Source: Streptomyces yangpuensis
GTDB taxonomy: Bacteria; Actinomycetota; Actinomycetes; Streptomycetales; Streptomycetaceae
Direction: 5' to 3'
NCBI RefSeq assembly: GCF_001005295.1
Contig: NZ_LBMK01000004.1
Location: 88,737 to 152,736 of the forward strand
DNA length: 64,000 nt
Numbering within the stretch: position 1 is the first letter of the stretch; each line of letters begins with the position of its first letter. The position numbers were made by a program, and so were the translations under genes. Positions 32,529 through 40,670 of the stretch are shown in pieces. Below the pieces are notes generated by a model. That model ran no database searches, had not been told where the DNA came from, and saw only the letters and a program-made list of their open reading frames with translations.

Positions 32529-33929
32529 ATGGACGACCACACATCTCGGGCTGCTCGGTGGCTGCCGCGCGCCCTGTTCGTCTCCGGCACGGCCGTCGCC
32601 GCCGTGACCGTGCTGTACCTGCTGCTGCTCGGCTGGATGACCACCGTCGAGTGGACCCGGGGCCGGGAGCTGCTGCTCCTGCTCACCCCCGCCTTCGGCG
32701 TCCTCGCGTACGTCCTGCTGGCGCGCGGGCGCGGCGGCAGCCGGGGCGCGCCGGTCCGCTGGCTGGCGGCGGCCGTCGCACTGGCCGCGCTGTGGCCGGC
32801 CTGGCAGGGGTACCAGTGGATGCGCGGCCCGCAGGCGTACGCGTGGACCTGGTGGCAGGCGGAGAAGCCGGAGGCGGCACCGCCGATCGGTGCCTGGCAG
32901 CGCCCCGGGCAAGGCCTCGTACGGGTCCGCACGGACGCCCTGTTCCTCTACAACGGCGAGGGCCGCAGCGCGGGAGGCCGCGCCGCCCCCGAAGGCACCA
33001 CCTTCTGCGCGCTGAGCCGGACCATCGCGGACGACATCGGGCTCCTCGCGGCAGCGCGGCCGTCGGGCGGCTGCGGCGCCCGGGTCTCGGCCGTGGACCT
33101 GGAGCAGGGCAAGGAGCTGTGGGCCAAGGACTTCCCGGCGGCCCCGCCCGCCGACGGGACCTCCCCGCCGGTCGCGGTGGTGGACGCCACGGCCGTCGTC
33201 GTGACGGAGGGCGCCCTCCTCGGCGTGGACCTGCGCGGCGGCGGGGAAAGCTGGCGGACCCCGGTCCCGGCCGGCTGCCGGGCCCGCGCCCTCGACGGCG
33301 CCGCCGACCGCGTCCTGTACGTGGAGGACTGCCCCGGCGCCGGTTCGGCGCGGCTGGTCTCACTGGACGCGCGGACGGGCGCCCCGGCGTGGCAGACCAC
33401 GCTGCGTGTGGGCCCGTCGGCGGAGCTGCGCATGCTGTCGGCGCGCCCGGTCGCGCTGCGCGCGGGCGACACGGTGCGGCTGTTCGACGATGCGGGGCGC
33501 GAGCGGGGCGCGGTGCCGGTGGTGGGCCCTAAGGAGGACCTCCTCACGGAACCGGGCCCGATCGTCAGCGGTGACCGGCTCGTCCTCCCGGTGAGGGGCA
33601 AGGCCCCGGGGGTCTCGGCGTACTCCCTGCTGGACGGCCGCCGCGTATGGCACGCCGGGCTCGACGGGGCCACGGTCCTCGGGCTCGCGCAGGGCCGCGC
33701 CCCGGGCGGGGTCGACGTGGTGACGTCGACCGCCGCCCGGACGCACCTGTGGCATCTGGACGGCACCACGGGCCGGGCCGGTGCCGAGCCCACGATCCTG
33801 CGGGACGTCCCGCTGGGCCGGCGGTTCGAGATCTACCCGACGGGTGTCGAGGGCTACACGTTCGTGAACCTGGACCCGTCGGGTGAACTGCCGTCGTACG
33901 TGGCCCTGAAGCGGGTCAGAGACTGGTGA
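32529..33929 (+). CDS. Membrane protein with extracellular PQQ-like beta-propeller
   Basis: The 466-residue protein has three predicted transmembrane helices at the N-terminus (ALFVSGTAVAAVTVLYLLLL; LLLLLTPAFGVLAYVLLA; WLAAAVALAALWPAW). From about residue 120 it has repeated beta-propeller blades of the PQQ type (VSAVDLEQGKELWAKDFP, LLGVDLRGGGESWRTPV, LVSLDARTGAPAWQTTL). Such propellers serve as scaffolds or binding platforms; dehydrogenase active-site residues are not evident. The last 14 bases overlap the convergent DUF397 gene. Confidence 0.75.
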   Translation: MDDHTSRAARWLPRALFVSGTAVAAVTVLYLLLLGWMTTVEWTRGRELLLLLTPAFGVLAYVLLARGRGGSRGAPVRWLAAAVALAALWPAWQGYQWMRGPQAYAWTWWQAEKPEAAPPIGAWQRPGQGLVRVRTDALFLYNGEGRSAGGRAAPEGTTFCALSRTIADDIGLLAAARPSGGCGARVSAVDLEQGKELWAKDFPAAPPADGTSPPVAVVDATAVVVTEGALLGVDLRGGGESWRTPVPAGCRARALDGAADRVLYVEDCPGAGSARLVSLDARTGAPAWQTTLRVGPSAELRMLSARPVALRAGDTVRLFDDAGRERGAVPVVGPKEDLLTEPGPIVSGDRLVLPVRGKAPGVSAYSLLDGRRVWHAGLDGATVLGLAQGRAPGGVDVVTSTAARTHLWHLDGTTGRAGAEPTILRDVPLGRRFEIYPTGVEGYTFVNLDPSGELPSYVALKRVRDW

Positions 33930-34131
33930 GGAACGCCTCCCAGGCGGGCCCGCGGAAGGTGAGGTGGGGGCCGTCCGGCACCTTCGAGTCCCGGACGGGA
34001 ACCGTGATGCTGCCGCTGGCCCCGCTGTGGTCGGACCTCGGCCAGGTGGCCATCTCCAGGCACTCGCCGCCGTCACCGCCGCTGTAGCTCGACTTATGCC
34101 ATATGGCCGCCGACAGGTCGTATTCAGGCAT
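33916..34131 (-). CDS. DUF397 small protein
   Basis: The 71-residue protein is a DUF397 member: WHKSSYSGGDGGECLEMATW, then VPVRDSKVPDGPHLTF and WEAFLTSL. These proteins are encoded throughout Streptomyces beside XRE regulators with a DUF5753 domain, as in the WhiJ and Scr1/Scr2 type pairs, and are thought to modulate the partner regulator. Its ATG overlaps the end of that XRE gene by eight bases, which supports coupled translation. Its own end overlaps the convergent propeller gene by 14 bases. Confidence 0.9.
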   Translation of the reverse strand: MPEYDLSAAIWHKSSYSGGDGGECLEMATWPRSDHSGASGSITVPVRDSKVPDGPHLTFRGPAWEAFLTSL

Positions 34132-34951
34132 GCTCGTAATCCTTCGCCGCGGACTCGATCATGGTCAGTGATTCCCGAGGTGGGAGCGCACTGGCCGTGA
34201 GCAGATCGTAGTTCAGCACGTGGCGGGCGACCGTGGCCGGATCGTCGAACAGCCGCCCGGTTCCGTTGCCTTCGGCGTAGGAAAGCTGTGGGGCGTCCTC
34301 GAACGACATCAGCTTGAGCAGCCCCATCATCCCCGCATGCGCGCCGGCGCTGAACGGAATCACCTGGACGATGATCCGGTGGGATCGGCCCAGGGCGATG
34401 ATGTGCCGCAGAGCTTCGGCCATTACCTCCCGACTGCCGACTTCGCGGCGAATGACCGCCTCGTCAAACACGCACCACAACAGTGGCGTAGTTGGATCAA
34501 CGAGGAGCGAGGCGCGAGCCAGACGGCTTTCGACCAGCTCGTCGATCACCTGCTCCGTTGCGGTCGGCTGGTAGGCGCGACATACCGCGCGTGCGTAGGC
34601 CTCGGTCTGGAGCAGGCCAGGGATGAGCTGCGGTGCGTAGTCGCGGATGGTCTTCGCCAGAGCCTCCGCTTCGGCCGCCTCGGCGAAGTGGTCCGGGTAC
34701 TTGGACTTGGCCGCCGCCGCGCAGTTGCGGGCGAAGAAGCCGTTCGTGTCGAGGAGTTCGTCTATCTGGCGGGCGAATTCGAGGTGCATCCGGCGGGTGC
34801 CCGATTCGAGCTGGCCGATGAACGAGCCGCTCACGAAGAGCGGTTCGCCGAGCTCGGCCTGGCTCATGCCCGCACGCTCGCGCGCGACGCGCAGTTCGGC
34901 GCCGAGCAGGGCGCGGGGTGAGGAGGAGGGGTCGAGGTTCTTACCGGCCAC
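34124..34951 (-). CDS. XRE-family regulator with DUF5753 domain (WhiJ-like)
   Basis: The 275-residue regulator has an N-terminal helix-turn-helix (residues about 15-75; LRVARERAGMSQAELGEPLF and VSGSFIGQLESGTRRM). The C-terminal DUF5753 region includes IRDYAPQLIPGLLQTEAYAR, LWCVFDEAVIRREVG, IIVQVIPFSAGAHAGMMG and a LTASALPPRESLTMIE tail. It pairs with the overlapping DUF397 gene. Family members such as WhiJ repress developmental genes and respond to their small partner. A divergent group of tiny genes begins 115 bases upstream, and these are candidate targets or third components. Confidence 0.9.
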   Translation of the reverse strand: MAGKNLDPSSSPRALLGAELRVARERAGMSQAELGEPLFVSGSFIGQLESGTRRMHLEFARQIDELLDTNGFFARNCAAAAKSKYPDHFAEAAEAEALAKTIRDYAPQLIPGLLQTEAYARAVCRAYQPTATEQVIDELVESRLARASLLVDPTTPLLWCVFDEAVIRREVGSREVMAEALRHIIALGRSHRIIVQVIPFSAGAHAGMMGLLKLMSFEDAPQLSYAEGNGTGRLFDDPATVARHVLNYDLLTASALPPRESLTMIESAAKDYEHA

Positions 34952-35066
34952 GGCAACTCCAGCGCCAACAGGTGGGGTTGTTCAGGGTGCTTCCTTGAAA
35001 GGCTAGCCATCCGGTCACCACGCTGTGTGCAGAACCCGACCACTCAGAGTAGAAAGGTGACATGTC

Positions 35067-35285
35067 ATGGTGCTCACGCCCACGGAACGGATCCAGGCGG
35101 CCGAGGAGGCCGTACGGGAGCTGAAGGAAGCGCTCGACGGGGTGGGCGTCGTCTTCCCCTCCCTCGGCGTGGAACGCGTCACGGCGGCCGGTACGTACGG
35201 CCTGCCGCTGGTCGACCTGGGCCGCTGCAACCTGGACACCGCGCTCCGGCTGGCCGCCGTACTCCACGAGCGGGCGCATCCGTGA
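35067..35285 (+). CDS. Small protein of unknown function
   Basis: The 72-residue protein was not recognised. It has an N-terminal amphipathic helix (PTERIQAAEEAVRELKEALDG), a strand pair (VVFPSLGVERVTA) and a C-terminal helix (CNLDTALRLAAVLHERAHP). It is probably cytoplasmic. AAAGGTGAC precedes the ATG. Its TGA overlaps the next GTG (GTGA). It lies divergent from the XRE/DUF397 pair, the position in which small partner genes often occur. Confidence 0.65.
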   Translation: MVLTPTERIQAAEEAVRELKEALDGVGVVFPSLGVERVTAAGTYGLPLVDLGRCNLDTALRLAAVLHERAHP

Positions 35286-35587
35286 GCGGGTGCGACCGGG
35301 AGCGGGCCCGCTGCGAGGCGGCCCTGGAGGGCTTCTTCGAGGTGGCGCAGAGCTGGGAGTTCGAGCTGGCCTGGAAGCTGTGCTGGCTTGAGAAGGATCT
35401 CGCCGACGCAGGGTGGAGGGGCGGACCGCCGGACGATCCGCGCCGCGATGCGGTCAGGGACGAACGTGCGCTGCTGATGTCAGGGCCGGGCGCCGACGGC
35501 TCCCGCAACCGGGACGCACCGTACTCGGCGGACGATCCGGCCGGCTTTTCGCGGTCGGTCGGCGGAGTGGCCGATGCCGGAGTGTGA
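35282..35587 (+). CDS. Small protein of unknown function, coupled
   Basis: The 101-residue protein starts with GTG overlapping the previous stop and ends overlapping the next GTG, so it is translationally coupled on both sides. The first 45 residues are helical and rich in aromatic residues (ALEGFFEVAQSWEFELAWKLCWLEKDLADAGW). The rest is polar and looks disordered (DDPRRDAVRDERALLMSGPG). I do not recognise a family. Without homologues I cannot say whether the C-terminal part is native or was created by the deletion that damaged the next genes. Confidence 0.5.
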   Translation: MSGCDRERARCEAALEGFFEVAQSWEFELAWKLCWLEKDLADAGWRGGPPDDPRRDAVRDERALLMSGPGADGSRNRDAPYSADDPAGFSRSVGGVADAGV

Positions 35588-35763
35588 GCAGCGGACTCGC
35601 CCGCTCGGGGGTGGACGGCACGACTACGAAGCGAGCGACCGCCAATGGAGCGTTGGCTGAATTCGTGGCCGGTGCCCGGCGGCGGCGCTTCGTGGAACTG
35701 ATGGATGAGGGCGTCTTCGACGACCTGCGCGACCCGGACGTGATGCGGGGTGCGTGGCGGTGA
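35584..35763 (+). pseudogene. vapB: VapB-type antitoxin remnant (N-terminus lost)
   Basis: The 59-residue frame ends in a clear VapB (DUF2191-type) antitoxin pattern: TTTKRATANGALAEFVAGAR, RRRFVELMDEGVFDDL and DPDVMRGAWR. Intact relatives begin with a short beta strand of the type VTxIDLDDEAL that forms the DNA-binding ribbon-helix-helix. Here those residues are replaced by SSGLARSGVDG. So the toxin-neutralising C-terminus is kept, but DNA binding is probably lost. It starts with GTG inside the previous stop and couples to the vapC remnant through GTGA. Confidence 0.65.
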
Positions 35764-35985
35764 CCACGTACCTGGTCGACAGGAGCGTGTGGGCCCGGAT
35801 GCGTCTGCCGGCGGTCCGAGACCGCCTGATACCGCCTCTTGAGCGGGGCCGTACGAGGCTTCGACCGGCTGGCCCTCACTGACGAGGTCGGCGAACGTGC
35901 CTGAGGTGCCGAAGCATCCTCGCTCGCCGAGCTGCTGATCGCTGTGACCGCCGAGCGACGGCATCGTCAAGGCCACGCGTCGGAG
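35760..35985 (+). pseudogene. vapC: Degraded VapC PIN-domain toxin
   Basis: The first frame (35760-35882) reads TTYLVDRSVWARMRLPAVRD and then RLIPPLERGR. That is the start of a PIN-domain RNase with the first catalytic Asp. After that, family similarity continues in other frames: VRGFDRLALTDEVGERA (about 35850-35900) and, near 35925, LAELLIAVTAER, the usual PIN block with a late acidic residue. The central part with the other catalytic acids is missing, and at least two frame changes occur. The gene cannot make an active toxin. Confidence 0.65.
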
Positions 35986-35999
35986 GTGGGGCCGGGGCG

Positions 36000-36587
36000 C
36001 TATGGGGCGGTGTCCGTGCGGAGGCGGGCGTGGAGGTGTTCGTCGTGCCAGCCGTCCGCGTGCAGCAGGGCGCCGCGCATGGTGCCCTCCAGGGGGAAGC
36101 CGGCCTTCGTCGCGACGGTGCAGGAGGCCGGGTTGGCCACGGAGTGGGTGATGCGTACGCGGTGCAGGCCGAGGTCGTCGAAGGCCCAGCGGGCCAGGCG
36201 GTCGGTGGCCTTCACCATGACGCCGGTGCCGCGTCCGGCGGGGAGCAGCCAGTAGAGGATCTCGCCGCTGCCGCCCGCCAGGTCGATGTCGGCGATGCCG
36301 ATCAGGCCGACGGCCCGGCCGCCGTCGGGGGCGACCGCCCAGGTTCCGGCTTTCTCCGCCTGCCAGCGTTCGTGCCAGCGGGCGATCCGCGCTTCGGCGC
36401 CGGCCAGGTCCAGCCGGCTGGGGCGGTTCCAGTGCCGGATGTCCGGGTCGAGGTGGGCGGCGACGAGCGCGGGCGCGTCGTCCGGGGTCCAGGGGCGCAG
36501 CAGCATCCCGCCGGGGAGGGGGAGTTCCGGCTGGGTGAGGGCGCGCATCCGGCCGGCCGGGACCACGGGGGGTATGGAGTCGATCAT
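36000..36587 (-). CDS. RimJ/RimL-type GNAT acetyltransferase
   Basis: The 195-residue protein matches the RimJ/RimL branch of GNAT enzymes: LLRPWTPDDAPALVAAHLDP, then WAVAPDGGRAVGLIGIADID, EILYWLLPAGRGTGVMVKAT (acetyl-CoA loop R-G-T-G-V), and LHRVRITHSVANPASCTVAT followed by KAGFPLEGTMRGALL. Members acetylate protein N-termini, small amines or antibiotics. No specificity is apparent. The ATG at 36587 was chosen over upstream codons in the open frame, which lack family similarity. The gene ends 15 bases from the vapC relic. Confidence 0.85.
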   Translation of the reverse strand: MIDSIPPVVPAGRMRALTQPELPLPGGMLLRPWTPDDAPALVAAHLDPDIRHWNRPSRLDLAGAEARIARWHERWQAEKAGTWAVAPDGGRAVGLIGIADIDLAGGSGEILYWLLPAGRGTGVMVKATDRLARWAFDDLGLHRVRITHSVANPASCTVATKAGFPLEGTMRGALLHADGWHDEHLHARLRTDTAP

Positions 36588-36761
36588 GGTCTGATCATGC
36601 CCGCGGCCTCGCGGAAGCGCAGCGGGAGGTACTGGGCGTTGGGGGCCGGCGGAGATGCGGACGATGTCGAGCCGGGCGGTGGCACCTACGGCGCCGGCGG
36701 GCAGCTTCAAACGACCACCATCGCCCAGGTCGCGCCCCGCCCGGCCGGCCGGCGGCCCTCT

Positions 36762-38336
36762 CTAGTGCTGTGTCAGGGCCGCTTCCTTCGAGGGGCCCGT
36801 TACGGGGTCCGGGGCGGCCGGGTCCGGGTCGGTGTCGAGGTCGGCCAGCATCCGGCCCGTGAAGCCGAAGAAGTAGGTGGCGGCGAAGCCGACGAGGTAG
36901 CCGGTCAGCAGGCCGCCCGCGTAGATCGCGACGGTGACGCCCAGGCCGGAACCGCCGTCCAGCAACGGGAAGAGGGCCCAGCCGGAGGGGCCGATGGCCG
37001 TCGAGCCGAAGGCCATGCCCAGCTGGTTGAAGAGGCCGACGAACGCGCCGCCGGCCGCGCCGCCGACGCAGGCCGTGACGAAGGGGCGGCCGAGCGGCAG
37101 GGAGACGCCGTAGATCAGCGGTTCGCCGATGCCCAGGAAGCCCGCCGGGAGGGCCGACCTGATGGTCGCGCGCAGCGAGCCGTTGCGCGGGAGGCGGCAG
37201 TGGACGGCGAGGGCCGCGCCGACCTGGCCCGCGCCCGCCATGGCGAGGATCGGCAGCAGGACGGTGTGGCCGGACTGCTCGATGAGGGTGGTGTGGATCG
37301 GGATCAGGGCCTGGTGCAGGCCGAGCATCACCAGCGGGAGGAAGAGCCCGCCCAGGACCAGGCCCGCGAACGCGCCGCCGGTGGACAGCAGTCCGTCGGC
37401 GAACGTGCCGATGGCGGCGGAGGCCTCACCGGCGAGGAACATCAGGCCGAAGAGGGTGACCAGGCCCGAGATCAGGACCGTGAGGGTGGGGGTGACCAGG
37501 ACGTCCAGGGCCTCGGGGACCAGCCGCCGGCAGCGCTTCTCCACGTACACGGCGAGCAGGGCGGCGGCGAGCGCGCCCAGGACGCCGCCTTGGCCGGGCC
37601 TGAGCTCCGTACCGAGGACGGTGATCTTCGCGACGCCCGGGAAGACGATGATCGCGGCGACCGCGCCGCCCAGGATCGGTGTGCCGCCGAACTCCTTGGC
37701 GGTGTTGTGGCCGACGAACACCGCGATCAGCGACATGAAGCCGGACGCGATCGCGGCGAGCGCCGGGACCACGGACGGCAGCAGGCCCAGGTTCATGAGC
37801 AGGCCGTTCAGGCCCGCGATGATCCCGCAGCCGATGAGGGCCGGGATCAGCGGCACGAAGATGTTCGCGATCCGGCGCAGCATCAGTTTGAAGGGGGTGG
37901 CGTTGCGTGCCTTCTGGGCCTCCTTCAGGGCCGCGCCCCGGGCGGCGAGTTCGCCGGCGGTGCCGGGGGGCGCGGTGGGGGGCGCGGCTGAGCGGCCCTC
38001 CTCGACCAGGGCCTCGAACTCCGGGGTGATGCGGGCGACCGCGCCCGGGCCGAGCACGATCTGGTACGTCGTGTCGTCCTCCACCACGCCCAGGACCGCC
38101 GGGAGGGACCTGAGGGCCTCGTCCTGTACGAGGGCGCGGTCGCGCAGCGAGATACGCAGGCGGGTCATGCAGTGCGCGACCGCGCTGACGTTGTCCGGGC
38201 CGCCGACCAGGGGGAGGATCGCGGCGGCCGTGGCGCGGTTCTTGTCGGTCGGCTTCGTCGGCTTCGCCGGCTTCGTCGGCTCGGCGGGCTGGGCGGGCTC
38301 GGTGGGCTTGTTGGGCTCGGGGGGCTCAGTGGACAT
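36762..38336 (-). CDS. murP: PTS EIIBC component, MurNAc/GlcNAc-family (MurP-like)
   Basis: The 524-residue permease has a Pro/Lys/Thr-rich start, then an EIIB domain (about 35-110) with the phosphoryl-Cys in VSAVAHCMTRLRISLRD. A glucose-superfamily EIIC domain of about ten transmembrane helices follows (VFVGHNTAKEFGGTPILGGA; the substrate-loop GIGEPLIYGVSLPLGRPFV). No EIIA domain is present, as in MurP, which borrows EIIA-Glc/Crr. The neighbouring murQ strongly suggests N-acetylmuramic acid as the substrate, imported as MurNAc-6-P. It starts with ATG and lies 30 bases downstream of murQ in one operon. Confidence 0.85.
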   Translation of the reverse strand: MSTEPPEPNKPTEPAQPAEPTKPAKPTKPTDKNRATAAAILPLVGGPDNVSAVAHCMTRLRISLRDRALVQDEALRSLPAVLGVVEDDTTYQIVLGPGAVARITPEFEALVEEGRSAAPPTAPPGTAGELAARGAALKEAQKARNATPFKLMLRRIANIFVPLIPALIGCGIIAGLNGLLMNLGLLPSVVPALAAIASGFMSLIAVFVGHNTAKEFGGTPILGGAVAAIIVFPGVAKITVLGTELRPGQGGVLGALAAALLAVYVEKRCRRLVPEALDVLVTPTLTVLISGLVTLFGLMFLAGEASAAIGTFADGLLSTGGAFAGLVLGGLFLPLVMLGLHQALIPIHTTLIEQSGHTVLLPILAMAGAGQVGAALAVHCRLPRNGSLRATIRSALPAGFLGIGEPLIYGVSLPLGRPFVTACVGGAAGGAFVGLFNQLGMAFGSTAIGPSGWALFPLLDGGSGLGVTVAIYAGGLLTGYLVGFAATYFFGFTGRMLADLDTDPDPAAPDPVTGPSKEAALTQH

Positions 38337-38366
38337 GGTGGTGGTCGCCTTGCCGTAGGGGGTGGG

Positions 38367-39296
38367 TCAGCGGGTCCGGGCCCGGGCGAGGGCCGCGCGG
38401 AGGTGGCCGTGGGAGGCGGCGAGGAGCCCGGCGGCGGCCGGGCCGTCGACCTCGCCGAGGACGACCAGGATGGCGTTCTTGACCTCGCCGCCGGTGGCGG
38501 TGAGCGCGGCCTCGATCTCCTCGTCGGGGGCGCCGGTGGCCAGCGCCACGATGCGGCGGGCGCGGGCGCGCAGCTTCTCGTTGGAGGAGCGCATGTCGAC
38601 CATGAGGTTCCCGTAGGTCTTGCCCAGGCGGATCATGGTGATGGTGGAGATGAGGTTGAGGACGAGCTTCTGCGCGGTACCGGCCTTGAGGCGGGTGGAG
38701 CCGGTGAGGAGTTCCGGGCCGACGACGACCTCGATGCCGTGGTCGGCGGCGGCGGCGAGTGCGGAGCCGGCGTTGCAGGACAGGCCGACGGTGAGCGCGC
38801 CGCGGTCGCGGGCGGCGGTGACGGCACCGATCGCGTACGGGGTGCGGCCGGAGGCGGAGATGCCGATGACGGTGTCGTCCGGCCCGATCCGCAGTGCGGC
38901 CAGGTCGTCGGCGGCCAGTTGCGGGGAGTCCTCGGCGCCCTCGACGGCCTTGACCATGGCGGAGGGGCCGCCGGCGATCAGGCCGACGACGTCGGCCGGG
39001 TCGGTGTTGAAGGTGGGCGGGCACTCGCTGGCGTCCAGGACGCCCATCCGGCCGGCGGTGCCGGCGCCGGCGTAGACGAGGCGGCCGCCGCGGGCCATCC
39101 GCTCCGCGATCGCGTCGATGGCGGCGGCGATCCGCGGGAGCTGTGCGGCGACGGCGGCCGGGACGGTGGCGTCCTCGGCGTTCATGGTGCGGGCGATGTC
39201 GAGGGTGGACAGCCGGTCGATCTCGGCTAGTTCGGGGCGGAAGGCCTCGGTGGTCAGCGTCTCCAGCTGGGCGCGGAGTTCGGCGTACGCGGTCAT
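38367..39296 (-). CDS. murQ: N-acetylmuramic acid 6-phosphate etherase MurQ
   Basis: The 309-residue SIS-domain lyase splits the lactyl ether of MurNAc-6-P to give GlcNAc-6-P and D-lactate. Family marks are IARTMNAEDATVPAAV and the sugar-phosphate binding VYAGAGTAGRMGVLDASECP, which contains the catalytic Glu. VIGISASGRTPY forms the second phosphate site. GSTRLKAGTAQKLVLNLIST and the terminal helical domain follow. The ATG at 39296 gives the normal length (about 300). GlcNAc-6-P formed here would flow to NagA, encoded 23 kb away. The usual RpiR-family regulator (MurR) is not adjacent. Confidence 0.94.
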   Translation of the reverse strand: MTAYAELRAQLETLTTEAFRPELAEIDRLSTLDIARTMNAEDATVPAAVAAQLPRIAAAIDAIAERMARGGRLVYAGAGTAGRMGVLDASECPPTFNTDPADVVGLIAGGPSAMVKAVEGAEDSPQLAADDLAALRIGPDDTVIGISASGRTPYAIGAVTAARDRGALTVGLSCNAGSALAAAADHGIEVVVGPELLTGSTRLKAGTAQKLVLNLISTITMIRLGKTYGNLMVDMRSSNEKLRARARRIVALATGAPDEEIEAALTATGGEVKNAILVVLGEVDGPAAAGLLAASHGHLRAALARARTR

Positions 39297-39905
39297 GGCG
39301 GGGGCCTCCGGCGGTTCGGCGGTTCGGCGGGCGGTTCGGCGGTGCGTGAGGGCGTGAGGGCGTGCGGTGGCCGACGGGCGGAGCGGTGGGCGGGCCGGGC
39401 TGCGCCGGGTACCGGTACGGGGCCGTCGCGGCGGCCGGCCCCCTTGCCCGGGCGTCCGCCCCGGGCGCTGTTCCGACGAAGTGCGGCCCGGCCGCGCGAC
39501 CCGGCCCGGCCGCGCGCGTGCCCCCGCCGGGTGGCGGGGACGGGCGGCGAGCCGGTGCGCCGCAGCTTGGGGGCGCGGTCGCGGCCGACGGTGCCGAAGG
39601 GACCCCCGTTGTACCGGTCCCCGCCCACGGCCCCCGTGCCTCCGGCGCACCTGCCGCTGCGGCGACGTGCACGACTGGTGGCGGTGACGGTGACGGTGGC
39701 TGTGGCCGCTGCGGTTGCGGCAAGGGCCGGTGGCGCGGGTCGGCCGGCGGAGTTCCGGCGGGCGGGTGGCGGGCCCGCGGGGGTCGCTTTCGGCTTCTTG
39801 CGCACCTCTGAAAGCTATTTTCGGGCGGGGTGGTGGTCAATCCGCCATTGGGCCCACGACGGGCGGCCCTTCTTCAGGGGCGCCCGGGAGGTCCACAATG
39901 GCCTC
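39297..39905. other. 609-base gap upstream of murQ
   Basis: I see no gene: the open frames on both strands lack codon bias or domains. A direct run of GGCGGTTCGG units lies near 39311-39342. At 39809-39822 the imperfect palindrome TGAAAGCTATTTTC stands out in very GC-rich DNA. It resembles GAAA-N-TTTC operators of RpiR-type regulators and could control either murQP or the rightward gene. Confidence 0.4.
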
Positions 39906-40280
39906 ATGGACCGTACGACCCCCCTGGAGCAGGCGCTGCACGTCGCCCGCGCACTCGTGCTCGCCGATCTCGCCGCAGGCAAGGTCGCCGATGCTGACGT
40001 CGTCTCCCTCGTCGAGGACTCGGTCACGCACCGCCGGTGGTGGGTGGAGCAGTGGCCGGAAGGGGTCGACTACCTTCCGGGGCTCGTCGCCCAGGACGTG
40101 CAGGACTCGCTGCTGGAGAAGTACGGGCGCTGGCCGCTCTGCCCGGTCTGCGCACACGGCGAACCGCACGCGCTGGACGTGGAGCCGGAGCTGGGAGCCG
40201 ACCCGCACTGGGTGTGCTCGGAGGCGGGCGTGAGAGTGGCCGCGGTCGGCGGCCTCGGGCCCGTCCTCGGCCTCGGGTGA
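39906..40280 (+). CDS. Protein of unknown function with Cys motif
   Basis: The 124-residue protein was not recognised. It has an N-terminal helical part (LEQALHVARALVLADLAAGK, DADVVSLVEDSVTHRRWW) and a short segment RWPLCPVCAHGEPHALDVEP with a CxxC pair plus His and a later Cys (HWVCSEAG). This could bind zinc. It is probably cytoplasmic. It is followed seven bases later by the DUF4031 gene on the same strand, and the two probably form an operon. Confidence 0.6.
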   Translation: MDRTTPLEQALHVARALVLADLAAGKVADADVVSLVEDSVTHRRWWVEQWPEGVDYLPGLVAQDVQDSLLEKYGRWPLCPVCAHGEPHALDVEPELGADPHWVCSEAGVRVAAVGGLGPVLGLG

Positions 40281-40287
40281 GCCGCCC

Positions 40288-40557
40288 GTGACCGTCTACA
40301 TCGACCCGCCGACCTGGCCGGGCCACGGCCGTATGTGGTCCCACCTGGTCAGCGACGTCTCGTACGAGGAGCTGCACGCCTTCGCGGCGTCCATCGGCTG
40401 TCCGCCGCGGGCCTTCGAGCGGGACCACTACGACGTGCCCTCGCACCGGTACGCCGACGCCGTCGGCGCGGGTGCGGTGGAGATCGGCAGCAAGGAGCTG
40501 GTGCGCCGGCTCACGGCGGCGGGCCTGCGCCGCCCGAAGGGCCGCCCGGCGGCCTGA
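40288..40557 (+). CDS. DUF4031 protein
   Basis: The 89-residue protein has the DUF4031 pattern: TVYIDPPTWPGHGRMWSHLV, then SYEELHAFAASIGCPPRAFE, RDHYDVPSHRYADAVGAGA and a C-terminal KELVRRLTAAGLRRPKG. The conserved His, Asp and Tyr residues suggest a metal-binding or nuclease-like small fold, but I know of no proven activity. GTG start at 40288, in an operon with the preceding CxxC protein. Convergent with the serine hydrolase. Confidence 0.85.
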   Translation: MTVYIDPPTWPGHGRMWSHLVSDVSYEELHAFAASIGCPPRAFERDHYDVPSHRYADAVGAGAVEIGSKELVRRLTAAGLRRPKGRPAA

Positions 40558-40670
40558 ACCAGCACAGCGGGACGTCAGGACCGGGACGTCCCGGTCGCCT
40601 CCCCGGTCGTCCCAGGTACCGTCGGCGGTGGCCGGCGTGGTGGGGGCGGCGACGGCCGCGCAGGCCGGCC

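Noticed and set aside
36575..36600. GATCATGGTCTGATCATG as a possible dre site
   Set aside because: Only the TGGTCT half fits; the symmetric half is missing and it lies at the acetyltransferase start codon.
36030..37991. 653-residue + strand frame
   Set aside because: Antisense of the acetyltransferase and murP genes, with low-complexity composition.
39297..39805. Frame on the - strand upstream of murQ as a possible RpiR regulator
   Set aside because: The translation lacks helix-turn-helix and SIS motifs and is Arg/Pro/Ala low complexity.
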